64,000 nucleotides of DNA, taken from assembly GCA_029817715.1 (NCBI GenBank), contig JARUPY010000397.1, positions 2,356,001 through 2,420,000 of the forward strand. Direction: 5' to 3'. Origin of the DNA: Melastoma dodecandrum (Eukaryota; Streptophyta; Magnoliopsida; Myrtales; Melastomataceae). Position 1 is the first letter of the stretch, and each line of letters begins with the position of its first letter. Positions 35,993 to 46,233 of this stretch are shown piece after piece. The translations under genes were made by a program, and so were the position numbers. A model generated the notes under the pieces. The model made no database searches. It had not been told where the DNA came from and was given only the letters and a program-made list of their open reading frames with translations.

Positions 35993-38034
35993 TATAACGA
36001 CCTGCATTTTTTTGTACCAATTTCAGAAAATTCGTTCTTCATTGACCAGTCAATCCAGCGGAAGCCGACAAACTTTTATCCTCACCCGTGAATGTCTCTG
36101 TTCCGAATCCCAACTTCTCTGTGCCACGTGTACTCTTTCTTTGCTGCGCTGTAAAACTAGGGGAGTCAGCGATAAACGCCGAGTACGCCCCACCCATGCA
36201 CACACGAAAACCGTGCGACCTCTAAACCATTCCTAGTACGCCTCTTTAAAAACAGTTATGCACCCATACGATTCAGAACCACAAAAGCTATACAAATATA
36301 GGTAAGCAGATATCAACAGCAGAAGTATAACAATTTATAATTAACGCGTATGAATAGTCGTAAGCAGCACAATAAACAGCAGATAAACAATGCGACTTCC
36401 CTGGTTCCTCCTCCCATATCAACACTTCCACCGGGTGTCAGGACCACCACAGTGCGTCCCCACCCACTCCTCCGGGAGCGCCCTGGAAACGACAGCAGGT
36501 GCGACCGCGAGTGGCGCCACCTCCCCGTTCTCCTCCGACATCACAGTCGGGAACACACCTCATCAAACAATCCAGTAACCGTCCCAACAAATTCAGAGTC
36601 TCAACAGCAGATGATTGAAGTCATAATCTCGGGAAGGCAATCAGCCGACACATCATTACTCAATTACCTCACAACAACTCGAGGTACCGAAGCAATTCCC
36701 CTGTAAGACCCCAAGTATTTCTTTTTCCCAATAGTCTACTCGAGGTAGAGGAGCAATTCTCCTGTAAGACCCCAAGGTTTTCTCTCATTTGTTTACTCGG
36801 GGTACAGAGGCAATTCTTCGGTAAGACCCCAAGGCATTTTTCATTCACATCTCAACCACGAGCCCACACACGGTCTCAATGAATCCGAGGCCAATCAGTC
36901 CATTAACACCCACAACCAGTTTCTATATTTCAGAAGTCAACCGGTCAAGCGTCCCTGGAACTCGCAAGCCAAACCGACCATATCAACTACCCAATCAACC
37001 GAGGACCCAAGTGCACGAGCACACCACAACCAAGAAGGGTAACCCTCCCGTGGAGGTACTGCTGCCACACTTCATCGGCGAAGATTCCGTCTCCCGTGGG
37101 ACGCCCGCAGTATAACCGTTCACGATGCTCCAGAGGATCACGCACCCACGGGAGTCTCGAGGTTCAGACGACATTCAGACCACAAGACGAACATCCAGCA
37201 AACCGTCGACTCAGACGAGACCGAACCAACCTACTCGACCCTCCCCTAGAACTCCTAACCCCACACATTCAGCAGGGAGGAACGATCAAGACAGAACCAA
37301 AAGGGGACGGGGGTGAGAACGTACAGTTCGGTTCCGACCCCTCCGCGTCGTGGGTCTCTTCCCTTGGCGATCTTCGGTTCTGCTCCGCGCCTTCTTCTTC
37401 GATTGATTTGGCATTCCCTGTCTGCGGCGACGACGGCAGCCGGGGACCTTGACTCTCAAGATCATGGAAAGGGGGAAAGAAAAGGGCAAGCCCCGGTTCT
37501 CCTCCATGAACTTCGTCCTCTCCTTTTTCTTCGAATGATGAAGTTCCGTGCTCAGGAAGAAAAGATATTCCCCCTCCGATTGTCCCTTCTGTTTTCTTTT
37601 TCATTATTGTTTTCTCTTCGTCCGATATTAGTTTCGTTTAACATTTCTACTAGCCTAGCGATGGGGGCGAATTGTCATGACGCTATTATATATATATATA
37701 TATTCTTTTGTTCCCTCATCTCCATTCTATGCTACTTTGTATTATTGTTATAATTATGTAATTATGAAATTTAATTTTAATTCACGACTCAAACTCAAAG
37801 TACTCGACGTCATAGTACGTGAACAAAATCGCTATTTAAATTCGATTACGTTTGGGTCAAGGTGTTCTTTTTTCCGTGTGACGTAATCGAATTCGCAGTC
37901 TCAAAATGTCTCGCTAATAATATCGATTGACTACAAAAATATTAAATTCTCGTGTTTACTATCAATTTTTTTTACTAAGTCCAGCTGTTTGATCCGTAAC
38001 GTTAAATTTTTTCGGATCGTTACAATTACGAGGC
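35993..38034 (-). mobile_element. Solo LTR of a chromodomain Ty3/gypsy element
   Basis: On - it begins TGTAACGATCC at 38034, the same start as the LTR at 55716 (TGTAACGACCC). It shares blocks with that LTR in the same order: ggtgtcaggaccaccacag (about 36436) versus ggtgccaggaccaccgcag (about 53846), ctcctccgggagcgccc, and gtcagcgataaa.cgccgagtacgccc-type sequence near 36168 and 53545. No gag-pol sequence adjoins either end, so it is a solo LTR. It is probably derived by recombination between two LTRs. The left boundary (tataacgacc) is approximate and no target duplication was confirmed. Confidence 0.75.
36677..36845. repeat. Three tandem ~60-bp repeats inside the solo LTR
   Basis: Copies start at 36677, 36738 and 36795, each with actcg.ggta...gcaatt and gtaagaccccaag. 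Spacing of 61 and 57 bases and scattered differences show an old array. Confidence 0.8.
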
Positions 38035-39796
38035 TTTCGGGGAATCTCTCTTGTGGGCGGGGGAAAGAGGGGGAGCGGCGATGATGGACGGACGAAAACA
38101 ACAGAGACAAAAAGGTGTAAAAACGGACACGTGACATTTAACGGTGTAATTAACGGCGTCCGTTGCCACATTGTTGGCACATCATAAGCTGTTAATCACT
38201 TGCTAATGGATGATATTTTTTACATAACCGAGGAATTTAGGGATATATAAGGAAATTTTTTAAACTATAAAATAAGTTGGAAAAAAATGTTTAAATTTAT
38301 AATAAATTTAATAATTTGGCTTTTAAAAAAAATGGCTAAAAGGTGATTATTTTGTGCACTGAATTTTTTACTTATTTATTTTATATTAATGGGGAGGATG
38401 ATTACGATGATCAAGTCGACATCGATTAGATAGGGGGCAAGCATAGCATCAATGCTCCCACCACTCTCACATATAAAAGTATCCGAAGCAATAATAGGGC
38501 ACCAAATATTATGTAATATTGGAACGAGAAAAAGGCCAAACAAACACACACACACCCCACTCAAGCCCCTTTTTTTTTTTTTGGGGGGGGGGGGGGTCGA
38601 GAAACACGTGACATAAATCAACAAAAATGTTAGAGACCTAACTCATTAAATTATGCTTCTTACATATATAGGAATAACTCAAAATTTTAATTAACTCGGT
38701 GTTATAAACTTTTCTTTTTGCCGTTCTCTCTCTCTCCTCCCTTCCAATTCTCCTTGTCTGATTTTTTAAGTCATTTTCGCCACTTGGTTTCTTATTTTAA
38801 AAAAAAACACCTTTAATAAATGGTGTTGATTCTTTTAAAATAATAAAATATTGATTAGTTTATCTAAAAAAATCTTTAGAAAAACTCGGTCCAAAATTCG
38901 ATTGAATTTTCTCAAATTATGTCATTTGTGACTTCCTCGTATTTGTGCTTACTCTCTGGCCTTAAAGTTAATCGATTTTTTTTTAAGTTTAGTAATTCAT
39001 CTTTCTAAATTAAACGGGTTGTAACGATGAATTCGAGACATTATCTGATAATTTTTTAAACTCTTATAAATTTTCTTAAAGCCTAATAATATAACAAATA
39101 TCTAACTATTTTGGAGCAGCGACTAAATGTCCGTAAAATTGTTGATACGAAATTTAATAAAATATTCGACGAAATATGACATTAATTTTTAAATTAAAAC
39201 ATTAAGCTCGATTCATTAAGAAAATCAACATTTATAACAAGAGAAAATCGAAAAACTCAGCGTTTTAAATATCGAATTTCCTCTAGTATAGTCGAATTTG
39301 CAACTTCGAGTTATTCAATTTTTTTAATCCATATTTTGAAAGTAACGTTCGTGGAATATTTTTAAAATTGCTGTCCGGAGATGCCAAAAATCCAGAGGTG
39401 GGTTGTTTTGTAATCCTTGTGGTCGGGCCCCTAAAAAATTCCCAGATTCTATCCCCTCAAATTATTATTATTATTATTATTAAAAAATGGGATCAATTTA
39501 ATCTTTTTTTTGTCTCATTATTAAATGCAATTGCGTTCTTAAGAAAGGAAATTCTCGTAAACTTATTTCTCTCTTCTTATTCATTGAATCCCACGACTAG
39601 GCCACCCCAAAAACCTCCGCCCTGACACCCTCCTCCGACCATCTCCCCCTGTTTTCACCCCGACCCAGAACGGAGTGATAGCCCTTCTCTGGACCCATTG
39701 AAGGATTTCCCGATCTGATTCGGTTTTCTTGGGAAAGGATTGCCCTTTCTTTGTGGGTTTAGAGTGGTGGGTTCGGGAGAGGAGGTAAGGAAAGGG
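38035..39796. other. Intergenic region upstream of ITPK
   Basis: Very AT-rich, with a T-run followed by a G-run at about 38569-38596, an (ATT)n tract at about 39461-39482 and a CT-rich stretch near 38720-38745. The last 150 bases are the probable leader of the ITPK gene. No gene recognised. Confidence 0.5.
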
Positions 39797-42700
39797 ATGA
39801 TTCTTGCGGGGGAGAACGGCGTCGTGCCGTTTCAGCGTCATCAGCATCTCTGTAATTGTAATGGGAGCAATGATTTGGCGGAGGATGAAAGGGAAGCGGA
39901 GCAGTCGCGGGTGCGGGAATCATCGGACGTGGAAATGGAGGGAGGTGGGAGAAGCGGGGATGGAGGAGGGGAAGGGATTGGTGATGTGGATTTAAGGTTC
40001 CCGATTAGGCAGCCGTTGCAGAGGCGGTCGGTCGTGGTAGTCGGTCACGCCCTCACGAGTAAGAAAGTCGAGAGCTTCCTGCAGCCCAAGCTCGAGCGCG
40101 TGGCCAGGTAAATTGGCTTTTTTGGGGATCTGGTCACCTTGGTGTTGAGTGTTTGGTTGTGGTTGTCGGAACCCATTCTTTCTCTTTGATGTTATTGCCT
40201 GTTTGGTCAGTTGGATGGTATTTGTTGTGGTATTTTGATCCAGCGGACTAATTTTACGTTTGAATCTTTGATCAGCGACTGGATGGTAAATGCGTTACCG
40301 TCATGTTCCTCCCAGTAATTTGTTATAGCGAGCAGAGAATGATACCGAAGAAAACTTTAGGAATTTTTTGAGAGTCGTGTTTCCAATTATGGTGTTGGAG
40401 AAAGGGGTCTTGTTTTTCCTATGTCCGGTGGTTGGTATTAGGATTCTTCTTCTTATTTTCAAGCTGGTGTCTTGTGGTAGTTCCCTTGTCGTTTTTTTTT
40501 TCCTGACTTTTTTCTTTACTGTAATTGCTACCCTTTTTGTCTGTGGTAATGCTTTTACCACTTTAGTTCTAGCATGGTTGAGGGGACCATTTTATGGAGA
40601 TGAGTTTCTTATGGCGTGATTCTTGTGATATTTCCAAATGTTGGTCATCATGATTTCGTGATGGGAACTACTTCCTTGGCATGTTGTTTCCTCTACTTTT
40701 GATGTCTTTTTCTATGTGCCAACAAAGTCTAGTTGTGTTAGATATAATTCCAAATGGATGGGTTCTATCCTCGAATCTAGGGGTTCCTCCCTGCTGGCGT
40801 GGAGTTTGGATTCTCTTTGTCTGTTCTCCATTGTGGTCGGCTGTGATCCTTCATTTACTATTTTCCTGTTAGAAATTGGGAATGCTTCTAGCGCACAATT
40901 TGTAATCACTGGCAGAAATAATAGAAAGCATAAATACAAATTTTGTGTTAATTTGCATAGACTAGGGATGGGGTATCTCTTTTTCGGGACCGAATCGAGC
41001 GGTTGATGCTTCGATGTCATTCTATGCAGACTCAAGGGAATAATGTTTGTCCCTGTAGATCACGATAAGCCACTTTCAGACCAAGGACCTTTTGACATAG
41101 TGTTGCATAAGGTAACGTCACTTGTCCTTTTTTTCCTTTTCTTTTTCCTCTCTTCTTTTGTCGTGTTTGCTTTTTTGGACATGGTGTATCCCTTGCTTTT
41201 GCTGTTGAAAGCTCCATTTGCATTTTCGTCTCCATTTACCTTTCCAACCAGATTTCCACTGTGTTTGTGAAACAGAGGTTTCTGTTGATGATAATCCAGT
41301 GCTGCTTACGTATTGTTTCTAACTCTCTACAGTAAAAGGTAGTCACCTTTGTTGAACTTATGGCATATAACTTTTCTGTCTTATATGTGTTCCAGTTGTC
41401 AGGGAAGGAGTGGCGTCAGATTCTAGAGGTCAGCTTCTGTTCGCCTTGTGATTATAGGTTGAATGGATTGTTAATATATATTTTGTGTCTGAATATATTC
41501 TCTTTTATCATACTAAATGATTTTTTGGTGCTAACGGTTTGGGGTATACGACCACGGTAGATCTATTTTACTAAGCTCATTCAGTTTCAGATATGGCGCA
41601 ACTTGCAGTGTGCTTGCTTGCTCTTTAATCTGCACAAACCAGTAGTTAAATGCACTTTAAGGTCGAGGCCTTGAGACACGCAAAGGATGCTTCCCCTGCA
41701 ATGCCCCACTGACTGATTTATTCGGGTTTTCTCAAGTTTCGGTTGTGTGATCTCAGTGCATTTGCATTAGGTCCACTTCCTGACATTTTAGTATCCTAGT
41801 TTTTGCATTCTTGAATGAGTGCTTCCAAAAATTACTGTCGATACTGCCTCGTCCATCTAAAGTTTAATACCCTAGAAGTGACTTTTTAAATGGATAAATG
41901 CATATGATAATAGATCAGATTACATATAAGGAGGACACCAAAGTTGATAACTTTTGTAAACCTTATAGGTGGAATGATGACTCCGATCCATCATCTCCCT
42001 TCTTATCAATGTTTTGTTTTTGTCCTTTCTAGCTTTTCCATTGCCAAAGCCATTAAGTTCACACCTTCTAGTTGAGAATGCACTTTTTTTTTTGGTTGCC
42101 CGCCCGGTTTCCGGAGCTTCGCTCCGACTAATCCGGACTCGACCCGGGTAGGACACCTGGCTATGGTGGGTGAGTCTTCCAACAGGGGTGGCTGCGTACG
42201 GTAGGTTTCGAACCCGAGACCTCCTTAAGCGAATCCAAGCTCCTTACCACTTGGACCAACCCCATGAGAATGCACTTTGCTTGCAGAAATGTGGACAGTG
42301 GAACGTGCATGTAGTGCCAGAAAAATTGGTCTGATTTTTTCCTGCTCGTCCTATTTTATGCACTAATTATACACCAAAAGTGAGTCCACTGAAACGGTAG
42401 GCAGAACTTTACTGTCAACTGTTCGTGTTCTACCATATTTTGAGGGTTGATTCTCTGCGAATATTTTCCTGGGGCGTCATAAAATGGTCTGGCTCAATTA
42501 ATAATCTTTGCTTGAATGCTTGTGTATTTACAAATTTGCAGGATTACAGACAAACACATCCTGAGGTAACTGTGCTAGATCCTCCTGATGCCATACAGCG
42601 TTTGCGTAATCGTCAGTGCATGCTTCAGGAAGTCGTTGATATGAACTTTTCTAATCCTTTTGGTAATTCTTCCATGATTGGTACTATTAAGTTAGTTTTT

Positions 42701-43847
42701 GGATAATCTGCTCCCTCCGAAAGGACTCAGTTTGGGCATCTTTATAAGTAATACTGTGTTTTTGCAGGTAAAGTATGCGTTCCTAGGCAGATAGTAATTA
42801 AAAAAGATGCCTCCTTGATTCCCGATTCCGTGGAAAAAGCCGGGCTTAGGTTTCCTATTGGTATGAGCTTTGGGGACTGTTTTTGGTCTCCAATATAGGA
42901 GTGTATTCTATCGTTAAACATGTTAACTGAGAGAAGGGCATTGAATTTTCTTCTTTTGGGTTACAGTGGCAAAGCCCTTGATTGCTGATGGAAGTGCAAA
43001 GTCTCATGAATTGTCACTCGCTTACGATCGGTTGTCCCTTGAGAAACTCGAACCTCCGCTCGTACTTCAAGAGTTTGTCAATCACGGTATGGGCCATCTT
43101 CACATTGAATGATTTCTAGTTCCTGTTGTCGTGAGCCATAATTGATATATAGTTGTCTCTCCAGGTGGTGTTCTGTTCAAGGTTTATGTAGTCGGGGATA
43201 CCATAAAGGTGGTCAGGCGCTTCTCTTTGCCCGATGTGAGTAAGAGGGAGCTATCAAAAAATGAGGGGGTGTTCCGATTTCCTCGGGTTTCATGCGCTGC
43301 AGCTTCAGCTGACGATGCAGATCTGGATCCCAGCATTGCAGGTTGGCTATTTTTCACCTCCAATCATTGACTCGTAGTTTATGCGACTCAATTCATCATG
43401 TTCAAGAGAGATTTTCATTTAACCTCGTTCCCTTTTCAGAGCATCCACCAAGAGCATTACTGGAGAGATTCGCGAGTGAGCTCCGGCAAAGATTGGTACC
43501 ACACTTCTTCACTATATTCGACACATTTCCTATCGATCTCTCCCCAGATGATTGAATCCATTCCATTTTTAGGGTCTTCGCCTTTTCAACCTAGACATTA
43601 TCCGAGAACATGGGACAAGGGACCGGTTCTATGTCATCGACATCAACTATTTCCCAGGCGAGTTATCCCGTGGTTTGCCCCTCTCCCTCTCATCTTAACC
43701 CCCCGTATTCAACCATCATAACTCTAATCTGTTACTGTCGCAGGTTACGGGAAGATGCCGGATTATGAGCACATATTCACGGATTTCATCCTAAGGCTGA
43801 TGCAGAACAAGGGGCGGAAGAGATTGTCAATCGGCTGCTGCTGCTGA
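39797..43847 (+). CDS. ITPK: Inositol tris/tetrakisphosphate kinase (ITPK, ATP-grasp)
   Basis: Cytosolic/nuclear inositol phosphate kinase of the inositol 1,3,4-trisphosphate 5/6-kinase family, acting in phytate and inositol pyrophosphate metabolism. Ten exons, 39797-40107, 41030-41111, 41396-41428, 42542-42662, 42768-42860, 42967-43086, 43165-43341, 43440-43495, 43573-43657 and 43744-43847, give 393 residues. An acidic, Gly-rich N-terminal extension of about 70 residues precedes the kinase core ([18 protein letters not shown]). Key ATP-grasp pieces: [53 protein letters not shown] and, for metal binding, FNLDIIRE plus [14 protein letters not shown]. The start is the first in-frame ATG; the extension is low-complexity and the true start could be different. 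The intron after exon 9 has a GC donor (CCAG/GCGAGT) and a normal AG acceptor. Intron 3 contains a SINE. No lesion. Confidence 0.93.
42073..42278 (-). mobile_element. tRNA-derived SINE with 14-bp target duplication, in ITPK intron 3
   Basis: The body 42087-42264 reads on - from a tRNA-like head (ggggttggtccaagtggtaa, containing box A), through box B ggttcgaaacc, to an A-tail (T-run on + at 42087-42094). It is flanked by perfect direct repeats tgagaatgcacttt at 42073-42086 and 42265-42278. The element is about 178 bp, GC-rich compared with the intron, and antisense to the host gene. The well-kept duplication suggests a fairly recent insertion. Confidence 0.9.
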
Positions 43848-44993
43848 GTCGGTTCCATTTCCTGTCCCAGCCTTCCACGATGTAAAAATTACATTCCTCA
43901 TTTTGTACAGTCTAATATGTCTCTGTGTGTGTGTTATCTTATGCTAATCGGCTGAATGAAATTCTCTTGGAACTCGAAATGGCATCCTTTGCCTATCTCG
44001 GACGTCGTGGCATCCACCCATGGCGGCCATGGCCGATACGAAACGAAGAGGAGAAATGGGTGGCCGGGTATAAATTAGTCGATTCTATCCGCAAAGCAGG
44101 GAAAATTAGCCGTTTCTATCCGCACTGCGACGAGCTTTTTCTGATGAAAATGTTGTCCTTGTCTGCCAAAGATCTTGGCCTTTCTCTCTAGCTGTCGCCC
44201 GACAGTGTCCTGCGTTTCTGGATGATGTGCATATCGGATGCGCGATTCGAATTGTTTCGGCCGATTTGGCAGGACTAATGAATCTTTGTAGTAGTCATTT
44301 CGGAGGAACCCGAGTTCTTCGGCCCTGTGATTAGTGTCTCGCTTTGCCTTTAGAGGTTTCGAACTTGTGCTGCGGAGTGCTTGCTTCGCCATTACCAAGG
44401 ATCCATGTTTCGAGGTTATCTTAACCCCATGGCACACTGAAATAAAATTGCAGCTACTTTGTTTGGAATAAATTGTCTTTTGGTATTGATGAGATTATGA
44501 GCCATGTGCTCTTCCGGGAGGATTACGCCAGGCCGTTGCCAACGCCGAGCTTCTCCTGGCTTCTGACATTATATCCCTTGCAAGAGGTCAGGTTTTCAGA
44601 AGGACCCATAAGCTTGTCTATCCCTTACTAGCGAGCGCATCCGGCTCTGATACGATGGGGTGAAGACCGATGATGGCTGTAAAAAGACCAAGACGAAGAC
44701 ACTTAACCTGCCCATTTCTTAAATGGCAAACATTATTTCCAGAAACTGCAGATACATTTTCACAATTGCTTATCTGCAACTACCAGACTTTCACATAATT
44801 CAACAGACTAATTGCGGTGCTATGGCAAGACGAGGAAAGGCCTAAACTGGAAACTCAATCTGGACTCTTTGAGCTTTGCTCGTCGGTCCATTTTATTCTT
44901 CGATTTCGCCTCTTCAATATATTATGGGACTGGGGAGCAATCCTCTGTTGCTAAAGTTCCAAACATCAGCCTCTTTGTTGGACCTGGGCACCG
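43848..44993. other. 3' region of ITPK and intergenic DNA
   Basis: ITPK 3' UTR at the left, then AT-rich spacer to the end of the convergent acidic-protein gene on -. Two ORFs of about 90-120 codons lie on opposite strands around 43925-44437. They overlap each other and show no recognisable domain, so I treat them as chance. Confidence 0.4.
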
Positions 44994-45563
44994 TCATGCA
45001 GTAGAGTGAGAACTTGCATCAGATGCAGCGTTCCCCTTTTGCTGGTCCTGTAAGAATCCTTTGCCCTGGTCCTCCCTTAACTTGCCCTTGCTTTCGTCTT
45101 CCTCCGTGGCCGAACTTGCATCCTCGGAAAGAGAAGCCCATTCCTCGGTCTCCTTGTCCTCCTTGTCACCGAAATCCTCTGCCAGCTCATCTGCAATATC
45201 TCCCTCCTCTGCTGCTTCTTGATCACTCCCATCGATCTCATCATCCCCAACACCCCGACCTTCGACCTCCATCTCTTCGAATCCATCCCCAGGTTCGTCC
45301 TCCTCCTCTTCTCGACTCCTGTTCTCTGTGTTCCCCATCTCCTGCCGCAGCCGCAGCTCTTTCCTCCCAAACTTCATCCTCTCTCCCTCGGTCGTCTCCC
45401 CCTGGGGATCAACTCCCTGTGGATCCTCCCCCTCCTGCTTCCCGTACCTGACCTGGTAAAGCAGCCACGTACAGATGGCAAGGAGGAGGAAAACCTGAAG
45501 GGCGTGTTTCACTTTGAATCCATTGACCGTCCTATGGTTCCGACTCGGTGATTGCCTCAACAT
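44994..45563 (-). CDS. Short acidic protein with an N-terminal membrane anchor, unknown function
   Basis: Single exon, 189 residues. Residues 1-19 are basic (many Arg, Asn, Lys), 20-37 form one hydrophobic helix ending LLLAICTWLLYQVRY, and the remaining 150 residues are Glu/Asp/Ser/Gly-rich with no globular pattern (for example SREEEEDEPGDGFEEM). This is the layout of a signal-anchor protein with a disordered acidic tail. Plant genomes carry a family with the same N-terminal phrase (FKVKH.LQ...LLA.C.WLLYQV) and a variable acidic tail; its role is not known to me. Start at 45563 is the first ATG and begins the conserved basic stretch. The C-terminal boundary is a clean stop. Confidence 0.75.
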   Translation of the reverse strand: MLRQSPSRNHRTVNGFKVKHALQVFLLLAICTWLLYQVRYGKQEGEDPQGVDPQGETTEGERMKFGRKELRLRQEMGNTENRSREEEEDEPGDGFEEMEVEGRGVGDDEIDGSDQEAAEEGDIADELAEDFGDKEDKETEEWASLSEDASSATEEDESKGKLREDQGKGFLQDQQKGNAASDASSHSTA

Positions 45564-46233
45564 CAGTTAGTCCTCAGATTCCTATCCAAATCCTACCCCA
45601 CAAAAAATCTTATCACTTGAAGATCAACAGCATCATCATCATCATCATCGTCGTCATCGTCTTCATCTGCATCAAGTCCAAACCAGAGAACTGATAGGAG
45701 AAAACAGATCGCCTTACCCGAGCTAGAAGGAGAACGAGGAGATGATCCCAGACTCCCGCAACAGGACGAAAAGATAAAAAATGATGATTGTAAGTGTTGT
45801 CAGTCAAGCCATACTGTTGTTCCTCCCCTCGTGTTGTCCAGATTCAAAAGATTTATATGTAATTTGACTGGTAGCGAGGATGGAGTTTTTGCCGGGACCA
45901 GTCCATATTTCAAGGACAGATACAAAATGGTGGTCCTGCCATCCAGGATTTCTCGACATCGAGAGTCGAACATGCGATGTGAACAAAATCGATCGTAATC
46001 GAGGTCTCTTCCTTGGATTCATTCTTGAGATGAAAATATTTGTACCCAACAAGAGCTTCTTGAACGAATCCCCTTGTCTTTTTCGTAATGGTGTACAAAC
46101 ATGCACAGCAGCTTTTGCCGACCCCGATCTATATGGCTTCGAGATGATCGACCTTTGAAGGGTTGCCTTTGCCTAGCCGTATACCAATTTTCGGACTAAG
46201 GAACTAGAGGTTGTGTGATACTCTGGGCTGAGT
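45564..46233. other. Intergenic region between the acidic-protein gene and the DUF676 esterase
   Basis: Contains a (CAT)n microsatellite at about 45629-45650 near the acidic-protein start (its probable leader) and short overlapping ORFs on both strands at 45804-46158 without recognisable features. The esterase 3' UTR lies at the right. Confidence 0.45.

Noticed and set aside
37269..37753. Several 70-146-codon ORFs on both strands
   Set aside because: They fall inside the solo LTR, overlap on opposite strands and show only LTR-like low-complexity sequence.
43925..44437. Overlapping ORFs of 88 and 120 codons on opposite strands after ITPK
   Set aside because: No recognisable domain, no splice context, and they overlap each other; likely chance in 3' flanking DNA.
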